DNA from: Ensifer oleiphilus
GTDB taxonomy: Bacteria > Pseudomonadota > Alphaproteobacteria > Rhizobiales > Rhizobiaceae
DNA: 64,000 nt
Direction of reading: 5' to 3'
Assembly (NCBI RefSeq): GCF_013371465.1
Contig: NZ_JABWDU010000002.1
Location: forward strand, 124,001 to 188,000
The notes beneath the pieces were generated by a model, which saw only the letters and a list, made by a program, of their open reading frames with translations, did not search any database and had not been told where the DNA came from. How positions within the stretch are numbered: position 1 is the stretch's first letter; each line of letters opens with the position of its first letter. The translations under genes were made by a program, and so were the position numbers. Positions 46,379-57,300 of the stretch are shown piece after piece.

Positions 46379-47596
46379 TCAGAATTCGATCGCTGCGTAG
46401 AACATGGCAAACAGGCCATCGATCAGGATCACCACGAAGATCGATTTGACCACCGACGACGTCACGTGCCGACCAAGCGACTCGGCGCTGCCGCCCACCT
46501 TCAACCCTTCGACGGCCGCCACCACGCCGATGATCAGCGCCATGAACGGTGCCTTGATCATACCGGCCGCCACCGACGAAAAATCGACGGCCTCCTGCAG
46601 ACGCGACAGAAAGGTTGCAATGGTAATGCCCGAATATGTCCAGGCGACCAGCGCCGCGCCTGTCAGCGCTGCGAAATTGGCGATGATGGTCAAGAGCGGC
46701 AAGGCGATCGTCAGAGCCACAAGGCGCGGAAACACCAGGACGCCGACGGGGCTGAGGCCCATGACCTTCAGCGCATCGACCTCTTCGCGCATCTTCATCG
46801 AGCCGATCTCGGCGGTGATCGCGCTGCCCGAACGGCCAGCGATCATGATCGCCGTCAAAAGGACGCCGATTTCGCGCAATTGCAGGATACCGACGAGATC
46901 GACGACGAATACTTCGGCACCGAAATAGCGCAGCTGGAACGCACCCTGCTGCGCAATGATAGCGCCGATCAGGAAGGACATCAGCATTATGATCGGCACG
47001 GCCTTGACGCCCATGCGGTCGATCTGGTGGACAATCGCCGCCGGCGAGAGGCCGCTGTGTCGCCCGAGCTTGAGCTGGGCACCGCGAACCGCCGAACCGA
47101 GAATGTACATCGCCGCGACGATATCGTTCCAGGTGGCGATCATCACCTCGCCAACCGGGGCGAAGAGCCGCTGGAACAGCGGAACTTTCTCGCTGTCATC
47201 TTCGGGTGTGGGAAGTTCCGCCGGCAATGCGCCGATCAGCTCGACATAGCGTTGGCCGCCGTCGACAAACTGGATCCCGTCCTCCTTGGGCCCGGCGATC
47301 TTTGTCATGAAACGGCGGATGATCCAGGCCCCCGCCGTATCCATGGCGGTGACACCCGAGAGATCGAACTGCCTGACGCTGCCGCCCTTGCGGGCCAGCT
47401 GATCAAGCTTGACGGCCATGGCTTCCGCCGTCTCGTGCCGCCAGACGCCCGAAAAGACGTATGTGCCATCAGAGCCTCCGGCCTCTCCGCCGAGCGCGAC
47501 ATCCGCAACGATCTTGGTCTGGGAACGCGTCACCTGGTCTCTGTCATCCCGATTTGCTAACCGCTCGTAAAAGCTTGCTCCGTCATAACGGCTCAC
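46379..47596 (-). CDS. mlaE: MCE-system permease (MlaE-like) with N-terminal STAS-like domain
   Basis: A 405-residue protein. Residues ~30-135 form a STAS/MlaB-like domain (SGVWRHETAEAMAVKLDQLA, VRQFDLSGVTAMDTAG), and ~150-405 the MlaE permease with five helices and the conserved signatures GAIIAQQGAFQLRYFGAEVF, VLLTAIMIAGRSGSAITAEI, MKMREEVDALKVMGLSP and SFLIG. The fusion of MlaB-like and MlaE domains replaces the separate mlaB gene of E. coli. First gene of the operon mlaE-F-D-lipoprotein. Confidence 0.92.
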   Translation of the reverse strand: MSRYDGASFYERLANRDDRDQVTRSQTKIVADVALGGEAGGSDGTYVFSGVWRHETAEAMAVKLDQLARKGGSVRQFDLSGVTAMDTAGAWIIRRFMTKIAGPKEDGIQFVDGGQRYVELIGALPAELPTPEDDSEKVPLFQRLFAPVGEVMIATWNDIVAAMYILGSAVRGAQLKLGRHSGLSPAAIVHQIDRMGVKAVPIIMLMSFLIGAIIAQQGAFQLRYFGAEVFVVDLVGILQLREIGVLLTAIMIAGRSGSAITAEIGSMKMREEVDALKVMGLSPVGVLVFPRLVALTIALPLLTIIANFAALTGAALVAWTYSGITIATFLSRLQEAVDFSSVAAGMIKAPFMALIIGVVAAVEGLKVGGSAESLGRHVTSSVVKSIFVVILIDGLFAMFYAAIEF

Positions 47597-47671
47597 ATCC
47601 TTGATGTCATCCGGATGAAGCCGGTAACATCACGACCAATGTGCCAGATAGCCCCCGCCGGAGAAGATTTC

Positions 47672-48655
47672 ATGTCAACTGTGCTCGAAGCGACAACCGA
47701 AGACTTCCCGATTGCGGGCACTTTCACGATTTCACGCGGCTCGAAGACCACCGCAAGCGTGGTGACCTGCCGAATCACCGCGGACGGCAGCAGCGGCTGG
47801 GGCGAATGCGTGCCCTACGGCCGCTACAACGAAACCATTGCCTCGGTGCTCGCGGAGATCGAAGCCATTCGCCCACAGATCGAACAGGGCCTGACGCGTC
47901 AGCAATTGCAGTCGGCGATGAAGCCGGGTGCTGCGCGCAACGCCGTCGACTGCGCACTTTGGGACTTGGAAGCAAAGAAGAAAGGCAAATCCGTTCATGA
48001 ACTTGCCGATCTTTCTTCACCTGGAATACTGACGACGGCCTATACGCTTTCGTTGGCCGAACCCGATGCTATGCGCAGTCAGGCCGTACACTATGCCCAC
48101 CGCACCCTGCTCAAGATCAAAGTCGGGACTTCGGACGATGCGTCGCGCATCCGCGCCGTGCGCGAAGGCGCGCCGGAGAGCCGCATCATTCTCGATGCCA
48201 ATGAGGGCTGGACGCCGGACAGCCTCGCCTACCATTTCGCCATCTGCGCCGAACAGCGCATCGACCTGATCGAACAACCGCTGCCCGCCGGTCATGATCA
48301 GGCGCTCGCGACGATCAGCCGCCCTGTCCCGGTTTGCGCCGACGAGAGCGTGCATGCGACCGGCGACCTCTCCGCCCTTGTCGACCGCTATGACGCGGTC
48401 AACATCAAGCTCGACAAGACCGGCGGCCTGACCGAAGCCCTTCGCATGCGCGACGCGGCAGCGTCCCTCGGCCTCAAGGTGATGGTCGGTTGCATGGTCG
48501 GAACCTCGCTCGGCATGGCACCGGCGATCCTGGCGGCCCAAGGCGCGGATTTCGTCGACCTCGACGGGCCCCTGCTTCTGGCGCGCGATCGTACGCCGGG
48601 CTTGCGCTACGAGGCCTCGCTGGTCTTTCCGCCCGAGCCGCGTCTCTGGGGCTGA
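47672..48655 (+). CDS. dipeptide epimerase (L-Ala-D/L-Glu epimerase type)
   Basis: A 327-residue enolase-superfamily enzyme. The catalytic lysine pair motif LLKIKVG, the metal ligands in ILDANEGW and IDLIEQPLP, CADESVH, and the opposite-face lysine in VNIKLDKTGGL define the muconate-lactonizing/dipeptide-epimerase subgroup. The closest functional match is the L-Ala-D/L-Glu epimerase that recycles murein peptides; another dipeptide cannot be excluded. ATG 47672 follows GGAGAAG. It overlaps the convergent MFS gene by 49 bp. Paired with the carrier below it may serve peptide salvage. Confidence 0.9.
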   Translation: MSTVLEATTEDFPIAGTFTISRGSKTTASVVTCRITADGSSGWGECVPYGRYNETIASVLAEIEAIRPQIEQGLTRQQLQSAMKPGAARNAVDCALWDLEAKKKGKSVHELADLSSPGILTTAYTLSLAEPDAMRSQAVHYAHRTLLKIKVGTSDDASRIRAVREGAPESRIILDANEGWTPDSLAYHFAICAEQRIDLIEQPLPAGHDQALATISRPVPVCADESVHATGDLSALVDRYDAVNIKLDKTGGLTEALRMRDAAASLGLKVMVGCMVGTSLGMAPAILAAQGADFVDLDGPLLLARDRTPGLRYEASLVFPPEPRLWG

Positions 48656-49827
48656 AGGTACCGGGCGGTCAGGGCAAAGCAGCAGCCGGCAAAGGCGACG
48701 ACCGACATCGAATAGAACCCGTTCACCCCGTACCAGGCATAGAGATAGCCGGACAGGAATGTGAAGATCGCCGTGAAGATGCCGGTGTAAAAGAAGTAGA
48801 GGCCCTGCGCCGATGCCTCCTGCTCCTCGACCACGCGCTCCACCAGCTTGTTCTGCATGCCGGTGTGCATGATCGCATAAGTGAAGGCGTGAAAGCACTG
48901 CAGCACGAAATATCCGGAAAAGCCAAGATCCATCGGGAAGATGATCCAGCGCAGCACGGCCAGGAAACAGCCGGACAGGATCATCGTCCAGACGCTGAAA
49001 CGCCGAATGATCGCCTTGGCGAAGATGAACATGGTCACTTCGGCAGCAACGCCCGCGCTCCAGAGAATGCCGATCTCCGTGCCGCTATAGCCGATATGCT
49101 GCCAGTAGATCGCCGAGAAGGCGAACAGCATCGCGTGGCTGGCGTTGACCAGCGTGACGCCGATCAGCAGCAGTTGCAGATCGAGTTGGCGCAACGATTT
49201 CGGCGGAGGTTCCGTCAAGGCCGTGATCGGTGATGGACGTCGCGGCCGGCCGACCTTGGGCGCAGCAAAGGCCATCACGATCGTCAAGCCGAATCCGATC
49301 GCCATCGCCGGCAGCACCGTGTCGCCGCCGAAGATGCCGATCATCCAGCCACCAAGCATGGTTGCGCCGATGAAGGCAACGGATCCCCAGAGCCGCATCT
49401 GGGCATAGTCAAATCCCCAACGCCTGACCCCGGAAAGCGCGATCGCCTCGACGATCGGCACATAGGGTGAATAGACGGCCGACTGCAGCGTGTAGATGAT
49501 CAGGATCGGCCAGAACTCTCGGGCGTAAAACAGCACGAAAGCCGTTGCCAGCGACAGGAACCCCGACCAGATCAGGACGATCGTGCGCTCGCCGAGCCGA
49601 TCGGCGATCACGCCCGCGATTGGCGCCGTGAACACGCGCACGAACATCGGCAAGGCCAGCACGACGCCGATCTCGAAATCGCTCATGGAAAGCGTCGTCA
49701 GCCAGACCGGAAAATACGGCATGGCGAAACCGTTGACGATCAACGGAGCGCAGAAGAGCAAGGCTGTGCGAAGCGTAAAATAACGCGGCGGAGGGCCCAC
49801 GGCAGCGGGCGCTTGGGAGGGAATCAT
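48607..49827 (-). CDS. MFS transporter (MFS_1-like/HcaT type)
   Basis: A 406-residue twelve-helix major facilitator. N-terminal YFPVWLTTLSMSDFEIGVVLA, the RLGERTIVLIWSGFLSLATAF loop region, and the C-terminal half typical of the 3-phenylpropionate permease-like group (FALTARYLQPQ ending) are visible. The substrate is not predictable. It is convergent with the epimerase, with 49 bp of coding overlap in antisense orientation. Confidence 0.88.
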   Translation of the reverse strand: MIPSQAPAAVGPPPRYFTLRTALLFCAPLIVNGFAMPYFPVWLTTLSMSDFEIGVVLALPMFVRVFTAPIAGVIADRLGERTIVLIWSGFLSLATAFVLFYAREFWPILIIYTLQSAVYSPYVPIVEAIALSGVRRWGFDYAQMRLWGSVAFIGATMLGGWMIGIFGGDTVLPAMAIGFGLTIVMAFAAPKVGRPRRPSPITALTEPPPKSLRQLDLQLLLIGVTLVNASHAMLFAFSAIYWQHIGYSGTEIGILWSAGVAAEVTMFIFAKAIIRRFSVWTMILSGCFLAVLRWIIFPMDLGFSGYFVLQCFHAFTYAIMHTGMQNKLVERVVEEQEASAQGLYFFYTGIFTAIFTFLSGYLYAWYGVNGFYSMSVVAFAGCCFALTARYLQPQRRGSGGKTSEAS

Positions 49828-49931
49828 GGGAGGACCTGATGGCTATGGGCCAGCAATAGCATAGCCCACCGCAGGATCGCTATAACCTAGATTTCGCTAC
49901 AAGCGCCGCCCGTATGTTCCCGGCAGTCTCG

Positions 49932-50771
49932 TCAGGCGGCCCGCTGCGTCAGCAATTGCGCCAGCAGACGTTCGGCTTCGGCCGTGCCCTCGGCTTCGAC
50001 GACGCCGCCGCGCATCTGATGCCAGGTGATCAGTTCCATGGTGCCGTCGTGGTGCTCGGCAATCGCCGTGCAGCTTTCGACCCAGTCGCCGGTGTTGATG
50101 TAGCGGATGTCGCCGATGTCTTCGATTACAGCGTGATGGATATGGCCGCAGATCACCCCTTGCGCGTCGTGGCGCCTTGCCTCGTCGGCAACCACCTTCT
50201 GGAACTCGCCGATGAAGTTGACCGCGTGTTTCACCTGCAGCTTCGCCCAGGACGAGAACGACCAATAGGGCATGCCGAGCCGGCGACGAATGGCGGCGAG
50301 GCCGATATTGATGGCGATTGCCGTGTCGTAGGCCCAGTCGCCGAGATAGGCGAGGATGCGGGCGTTGCGCACGACGACGTCGAACTCGTCGCCATGCAGT
50401 ACCAGATAATTGCGGCCGTCGGCACCCTTGTGCATGTGGCGCTGCGCCACCTCGATGCCGCCGAAGTGAACGCCCGGAAAATCGCGCATGAACTCGTCGT
50501 GGTTGCCGGGGATATAGATGATGCGCGTGCCCTTGCGCGCCTTACGCAGCAGCTTCTGGACGACGTCGTTGCAATTCTGTGGCCAGTACCAGCTGCGCTT
50601 CAACCGCCAGCCATCGACGATGTCGCCGACGAGAACGATGGTTTCCGCCTCGTGATACCGAAGAAAATCAATGAGAAAGTCGGTCTTGGCCGCCTTGGAG
50701 CCGAGGTGGACGTCGGAGATGAACAACGTCCTGAGATGCCTTACGGAGTTGTCTTGCGGCGCCGCCATCAT
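49932..50771 (-). CDS. LpxH-like metallophosphoesterase
   Basis: A 279-residue calcineurin-like phosphoesterase. Metal-binding motifs in order: FISDVHLGS, VLVGDIVDGW, IPGNHDEFM, LVLHGDEFD and VICGHIHHAVI. The layout is that of the UDP-2,3-diacylglucosamine diphosphatase (LpxH) superfamily; since alphaproteobacteria often use LpxI for that step, the true substrate is uncertain. ATG 50771 (MMAAPQDNSVRHLR) has GAGG five bases upstream and is preferred to 50810. Divergent from the malic enzyme gene. Confidence 0.85.
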   Translation of the reverse strand: MMAAPQDNSVRHLRTLFISDVHLGSKAAKTDFLIDFLRYHEAETIVLVGDIVDGWRLKRSWYWPQNCNDVVQKLLRKARKGTRIIYIPGNHDEFMRDFPGVHFGGIEVAQRHMHKGADGRNYLVLHGDEFDVVVRNARILAYLGDWAYDTAIAINIGLAAIRRRLGMPYWSFSSWAKLQVKHAVNFIGEFQKVVADEARRHDAQGVICGHIHHAVIEDIGDIRYINTGDWVESCTAIAEHHDGTMELITWHQMRGGVVEAEGTAEAERLLAQLLTQRAA

Positions 50772-50946
50772 ACCAGCCTCGTCTTGATTGAGCCTTCTGG
50801 GGCCCGTCAAAACCAGACTCGTGTTTCAGGAAGATGACACGGACGCCGGCCGCTTCGTCGCACCGGCCGAAAAGAACCGCGCAAAAACTGTACGCGGTTC
50901 GCAATTCGTGCCACAAGGCCACGTCCAAAAAAGAGGAATGCAGACT

Positions 50947-53259
50947 ATGAGCACGGGCGACAAAACCAAATCCCACACCGGTCCGGCCAGCGGCGACATC
51001 GACCAGCAGGCCCTTTTCTTCCACCGTTACCCGCGCCCGGGGAAGCTCGAAATCCAGCCCACCAAGCCGCTCGGCAACCAGCGCGACCTCGCGCTCGCCT
51101 ATTCGCCCGGCGTGGCTGCCCCCTGCATCGCCATCCGCGACAATCCGGAAACGGCAGCCGACTACACGGCGCGCGCCAACCTTGTCGCGGTCATTTCCAA
51201 CGGCACGGCCGTTCTCGGCCTCGGCAATATCGGTCCGCTTGCCTCCAAGCCCGTGATGGAAGGCAAGGCTGTCCTGTTCAAGAAATTCGCCGGCATCGAC
51301 GTCTTCGACATCGAGATCGATGCTTCCAGCATCGAACGCATGGTCGACGTCATCTCGGCGCTGGAGCCGACCTTCGGCGGCATTAACCTGGAAGACATCA
51401 AGGCGCCGGAATGCTTCGAGGTCGAGCGCCAGCTGCGCGAAAAGATGCAGATCCCCGTCTTCCATGACGACCAGCATGGCACCGCGATCATCGTTGCGGC
51501 TGCGATCCTCAACGGCCTGGAGCTGGCCGGCAAGGACATCGCCAAGGCCAAGATCGTCACCTCGGGTGCCGGTGCCGCAGCGCTCGCCTGCCTCAACCTG
51601 CTCGTGACACTCGGCGCCAAGACTGAAAACATATGGGTGCACGACCTCGAAGGCCTCGTCTACAAGGGCCGCGAAGTTCTGATGGACGAATGGAAGTCGG
51701 TCTACGCCCAGGAAAGCGACAACCGGGTGCTTGCCGACAGCATCGGCGGCGCCGACGTCTTCCTAGGCCTGTCCGCGGCCGGCGTGCTGAAGCCGGAACT
51801 GCTGGTGCAGATGGCCGAAAAGCCGCTGATCATGGCGCTCGCCAACCCGACGCCCGAGATCATGCCGGAAGCTGCCCGTGCGGCGCGCCCGGATGCAATG
51901 ATCTGCACCGGCCGTTCGGATTTCCCCAACCAGGTCAACAACGTGCTCTGCTTCCCGCACATCTTCCGCGGTGCACTCGACTGCGGTGCAAGCACGATCA
52001 ACGAAGAAATGAAGATGGCGGCTGTCCGCGCCATCGCCGGCCTTGCCCGCGAGGAGCCATCGGATGTCGCTGCCCGCGCCTATTCCGGCGAGACGCCGGT
52101 CTTCGGCCCCGATTACCTGATCCCATCGCCCTTCGACCAGCGCCTGATCCTCCGGATCGCGCCAGCCGTCGCCAAGGCTGCCGAGGAGAGCGGTGTCGCG
52201 ACGCGTCCGATCCAGGACTATGACGCCTATCTCGACAAGCTGAACCGCTTCGTCTTCCGCTCGGGCTTCATCATGAAGCCGGTCTTTGCCGCCGCCAAGA
52301 ACGCGCAGAAGAACCGCGTGATCTTTGCCGAAGGCGAAGACGAGCGCGTGCTGCGCGCAGCCCAGGTGCTGCTCGAAGAGGGCACGGCTCGCCCGATCCT
52401 GATCGGCCGTCCGCAGATCATTGAAACACGCCTGCGTCGCTACGGCCTGCGCATTCGGCCCGACGTCGATTTCGAAGTGGTCAACCCAGAGGGCGACCCG
52501 CGTTATCGCGACTATGTCGAGGACTATTTCGCCCTTGTCGGCCGTCTCGGCGTCATTCCGGAAGCCGCCCGGACGATCGTTCGCACCAACACGACTGTGA
52601 TTGGCGCGCTTGCGGTCAAGCGCGGCGAAGCCGACGCTTTGATCTGCGGTGTCGAAGGGCGCTACAGCAAGCACCTGCGCGACGTCTCGCAGATCATCGG
52701 CAAGCGCGAAGGCGTTCTCGATTTCTCGGCGCTCAGCCTCTTGATCTCGCAGCGCGGCGCAACCTTCTTCACCGACACCTATGTCAGCTATTGCCCGAGT
52801 GCCGAAGAAATCGCCCAGACGACGGTCATGGCCGCACAGGAAATCCGCCGCTTCGGCATCACACCGCATGCGGCCCTGGTCTCGCACTCGAACTTCGGCT
52901 CGCGCGATTCCGAAAGCGCCACGAAGATGCGCCACGCATTGCAGCTCGTGCGCGAACTAGCGCCCGAGCTCGAAGTCGATGGCGAAATGCATGGTGATTC
53001 GGCCATCTCCGAAGTGCTGCGCCAGCGCGTCATGCCCAACAGCACGCTTTCGGGCGAAGCCAATCTGCTGGTCTTCCCGAACCTCGATGCCGCCAACATC
53101 ACGCTCGGCGTCGTCAAGACGATGACGGACAGCCTGCATGTCGGACCGATCCTGCTCGGCTCGGCGCTGCCGGCGCACATCCTGTCGCCGTCCGTGACCT
53201 CGCGCGGCGTGGTAAACATGGCGGCACTCGCTGTCGTTGAAGGCAGCCATCCGGGTTGA
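50947..53259 (+). CDS. dme: NAD(P)-dependent malic enzyme with phosphotransacetylase-like domain
   Basis: A 770-residue chimeric malic enzyme. The N-terminal ~430 residues are the malic enzyme proper ([67 protein letters not shown] nucleotide loop). Residues ~440-770 resemble phosphotransacetylase ([34 protein letters not shown]-like [30 protein letters not shown]). It makes pyruvate from malate; the S. meliloti DME homologue is required for symbiotic nitrogen fixation. I use dme because of length (770) and context upstream of sinR/sinI, but the NADP-specific paralogue tme cannot be excluded by eye. ATG 50947 (GAGG ten bases upstream) is preferred over 50938. Confidence 0.9.
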   Translation: MSTGDKTKSHTGPASGDIDQQALFFHRYPRPGKLEIQPTKPLGNQRDLALAYSPGVAAPCIAIRDNPETAADYTARANLVAVISNGTAVLGLGNIGPLASKPVMEGKAVLFKKFAGIDVFDIEIDASSIERMVDVISALEPTFGGINLEDIKAPECFEVERQLREKMQIPVFHDDQHGTAIIVAAAILNGLELAGKDIAKAKIVTSGAGAAALACLNLLVTLGAKTENIWVHDLEGLVYKGREVLMDEWKSVYAQESDNRVLADSIGGADVFLGLSAAGVLKPELLVQMAEKPLIMALANPTPEIMPEAARAARPDAMICTGRSDFPNQVNNVLCFPHIFRGALDCGASTINEEMKMAAVRAIAGLAREEPSDVAARAYSGETPVFGPDYLIPSPFDQRLILRIAPAVAKAAEESGVATRPIQDYDAYLDKLNRFVFRSGFIMKPVFAAAKNAQKNRVIFAEGEDERVLRAAQVLLEEGTARPILIGRPQIIETRLRRYGLRIRPDVDFEVVNPEGDPRYRDYVEDYFALVGRLGVIPEAARTIVRTNTTVIGALAVKRGEADALICGVEGRYSKHLRDVSQIIGKREGVLDFSALSLLISQRGATFFTDTYVSYCPSAEEIAQTTVMAAQEIRRFGITPHAALVSHSNFGSRDSESATKMRHALQLVRELAPELEVDGEMHGDSAISEVLRQRVMPNSTLSGEANLLVFPNLDAANITLGVVKTMTDSLHVGPILLGSALPAHILSPSVTSRGVVNMAALAVVEGSHPG

Positions 53260-53268
53260 TCCTTTTCG

Positions 53269-53338
53269 CAGGGCCGTCGTCCCCGGCGGCCCTGTGTTTC
53301 CCAGGCGATCCTGCCAACAACCTTTGTTTGCAGGATCG
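53269..53338 (+). terminator. tandem hairpins after the malic enzyme gene
   Basis: First, CAGGGCCG / CGGCCCTG (53269-53294) followed by TGTTT; second, CGATCCTGC (53306-53314) / GCAGGATCG (53330-53338). The first is the likely terminator; the second has no T run. Confidence 0.7.
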
Positions 53339-53379
53339 ACAATCCACAGCAAATACGGATGACTGTTCTGGACAAAAGG

Positions 53380-53405
53380 TGAACCCCCAACCATTGTGGG
53401 GTTCA
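53380..53405 (+). promoter_or_regulatory. candidate LuxR-type (ExpR-like) operator before sinR
   Basis: Inverted repeat TGAACCCC (53380-53387) / GGGGTTCA (53398-53405) around CAACCATTGT, 23 bases before the sinR ATG. Its core CCCC-N9-GGGG with A/T-rich centre resembles ExpR-bound sites of S. meliloti. Position suggests repression or autoregulation of sinR. Confidence 0.5.
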
Positions 53406-53427
53406 GGGCAAGAATCGGTGTTGTGGC

Positions 53428-54165
53428 ATGACTGAACAACAGGCTGTCCTCGACATGCTGGAAATCCTGGAATGCGGAGGCTGTGTCGAGCCGGCCCATT
53501 TCTTTACGTTGATGCGACGTACCTTTCGCATCGCTCATCTCCTTTATCTGGAAGCAGAGCCCTATGCCGACGAGCTCAAGATCTGCCGCCTGCACCACAC
53601 GTTCGGTGCCTATGCGGCGGAGCTCTATCTGACGCGCGGGCTCTATCGCATCGACCCGATCCTGAAGCTCGCGCTCGGCGGCGTCAGGCCGGTGGAATGG
53701 ACGACGGCGCGCCATCGCTTTCCCGAATGCGAGCCGTTGTTCAAGACCGCCGAAGAGATCGGGCTTTCCAGCGAAGGCGTCGCGCTTCCGCTGCCCTCGC
53801 CGGCCGGGCGGATGGCGTTGCTGGCCATCAACGTCAACATGTCCCAGGCCGAATGGTCGATCTATCGGCGCAATCATCTGCGCGACTTCCAGCTCGCCGC
53901 CAACCTGTTTCATGCCGGCATGCTCGAGAACGCGGCCATGACGAGTGGGGCGGCGGCGCGCGATATGCGCCTGACCGGCCGTGAAACCGAGGTTCTCACC
54001 TGGTCGGCAGCCGGCAAGAGCTATTGGGAGATCGCCACCATTCTCGGCATTTCCGAACGCACCGTACGCTTCTTCATGACCAACGCCCGCCGCAAGCTCA
54101 ATGTCGTCTCCAATACGCAGGCTGTGGCCCAGGCGGTTCGCCACGCACTGATCCCCACGGTTTGA
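53428..54165 (+). CDS. sinR: LuxR-family quorum-sensing regulator (SinR-like)
   Basis: A 245-residue LuxR protein. The N-terminal autoinducer-binding domain (~20-165) keeps the conserved residues (LYRIDPILKLALGGVRPVEW with the Asp-Pro and Trp). The C-terminal GerE-type HTH (~180-240) reads LTGRETEVLTWSAAGKSYWE, IATILGISERTVRFF, ARRKLNVVSNTQAVAQAV. It binds acyl-homoserine lactone and controls the synthase gene downstream. ATG 53428 has only a weak RBS (GTTGTGGC). Context (malic enzyme upstream, LuxI downstream, then bluB) corresponds to the S. meliloti sin locus as I remember it. Confidence 0.9.
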   Translation: MTEQQAVLDMLEILECGGCVEPAHFFTLMRRTFRIAHLLYLEAEPYADELKICRLHHTFGAYAAELYLTRGLYRIDPILKLALGGVRPVEWTTARHRFPECEPLFKTAEEIGLSSEGVALPLPSPAGRMALLAINVNMSQAEWSIYRRNHLRDFQLAANLFHAGMLENAAMTSGAAARDMRLTGRETEVLTWSAAGKSYWEIATILGISERTVRFFMTNARRKLNVVSNTQAVAQAVRHALIPTV

Positions 54166-54239
54166 TCCGGGTTAAAGCCGCTCCCCCTGCGCTCCTCCGG
54201 AAACCCATCGAAATTTAGAGTAAAAAATCCGTTATCGGT

Positions 54240-54257
54240 ACTGTCACTAGTGCCAGT
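54240..54257 (+). promoter_or_regulatory. candidate lux-type box in the sinR-sinI gap
   Basis: ACTGTCACTAGTGCCAGT, an 18-bp palindrome with a single mismatched pair, the length of LuxR/TraR boxes. It lies 63 bases before the sinI ATG, where an activator at a class II promoter would sit. Confidence 0.55.
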
Positions 54258-54320
54258 TTCTTCTCCGCCGCCGGACTGACAGCATTACGCCATCCCCCAA
54301 AGACAAGGATGGAGAGAACG

Positions 54321-54965
54321 ATGATCAGGATCCTCAACGGCAGGACACGCGGACAGCACCCACAGGCCATCGACGAGATGTTCAAGTTGCGCAAGCGCGT
54401 CTTTCACGACTTCCTGAAATGGGACGTTCAGACCGAAGGGGAATGGGAGATCGACAACTACGACAAGTCGAATCCCCTCTACATCCTGTCCTACTCGCCG
54501 GACACCGGAAAGCTGCGCGGATCGCTGAGACTGCTGCCGACGCTTGGCCCAAACATGCTGGACGATACCTTCCCGATCCTGCTGGGCGACAACCCGGAGA
54601 TTCGCAGCGCCTCGATCTGGGAATCGAGCCGCTTCTGCATCGACCCCGAAATTTCCCAGGATCGCGCTTCCAATCAGGTCACGGTTGCCGCCGCAGAACT
54701 GATGTGCGGTGTCGGCGAACTCGGGCTTGCCTCCGGCATCGGCCATATCGTCACGGTGACCGACGTCTTCCTTGAGCGGATGTTCCGGCGCATGGGTTGC
54801 CCCGGCGAGCGCATCGGTGAACCTCACCGGATCGGCTCGGTCTTTGCCGTGGCGGTCGCCTGGGAGGTGACGCCGTCACTGCTAAGCGCCATGAAGGCCG
54901 TCGCCGCGATCGAAGGTACGGTTCTCGAACGGCCGATGTCGCTGGAAACCGCACGCGCAGCCTGA
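54321..54965 (+). CDS. sinI: acyl-homoserine-lactone synthase (SinI-like)
   Basis: A 214-residue LuxI-type synthase that makes acyl-homoserine lactones from acyl-ACP and SAM. Conserved LuxI residues are all present: the N-terminal Arg/Phe/Trp set (FKLRKRVFHDFLKWDV), E-x-D-x-YD (EWEIDNYD), G-x-RLLP (GKLRGSLRLLPTLG) and IWESSRFCID. Two ATGs fit; I choose 54321 (MIRILNGRTRG) with GGAGAGAACG upstream, against 54309. The long C-terminal half resembles long-chain AHL synthases. 155 bp after sinR with a lux-type box between. Confidence 0.92.
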   Translation: MIRILNGRTRGQHPQAIDEMFKLRKRVFHDFLKWDVQTEGEWEIDNYDKSNPLYILSYSPDTGKLRGSLRLLPTLGPNMLDDTFPILLGDNPEIRSASIWESSRFCIDPEISQDRASNQVTVAAAELMCGVGELGLASGIGHIVTVTDVFLERMFRRMGCPGERIGEPHRIGSVFAVAVAWEVTPSLLSAMKAVAAIEGTVLERPMSLETARAA

Positions 54966-55154
54966 CATCGGATCGGTACCGTCCACTCGTCCATGAGGAC
55001 GCAACTGTTAACGCAATACGAGGCTTGTCGTTGCACACGCGGCGACAAGCCTTATGATAGGGCTGAAACAGGAAATGCCGACGGCGACCGATCCCGGACA
55101 ACAAGGGTGGCGCCAACCGGTTGCAGGAATGGACGTTCGCCCTTGTTCCGGAAC

Positions 55155-56985
<1,831 letters not shown>

Positions 56986-56989
56986 CTAT

Positions 56990-57172
56990 CTTGCCAGGCC
57001 GGTCTTCTGACTTCGGATCATCCGATCACCTCACCTTCCCAGATCACATGAAGATCCAGTGGCAAGATCGTGAGAAAACTCAAGATCGTTAGAGGAAATC
57101 GTCCCCGTCACAGCGTTGGGCACGTTCCGGAATGACACCGGATTCCCGATTCTCCCGCGTCGCGGGCACCTG
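56990..57172 (-). promoter_or_regulatory. cobalamin riboswitch upstream of bluB
   Basis: Minus-strand element with, in order, GGTGCCCGC...GGGAGAATCGGGAATCC-GGTG, a GCTGTGACGGGGACG block, GCCACTGGA, CTGGGAAGG and the B12 box AAGTCAGAAGACCGGCC (56997-57013). These are the conserved positions of the adenosylcobalamin riboswitch. It should shut off bluB when B12 is plentiful. The 57173-57300 stretch between it and the SDR gene carries nothing else I can name. Confidence 0.92.
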
Positions 57173-57300
57173 ACCACGCCATAAGTGCACAGCGATACGG
57201 GAATGACAAGCAACTCCATGAGCGCCTGCCGCCACTGTGCGAGGCTTTCGGCTGCGGTCGACATCTGTGACCTTTCGACCGCTGCCCTTGCGGCTTGGTA

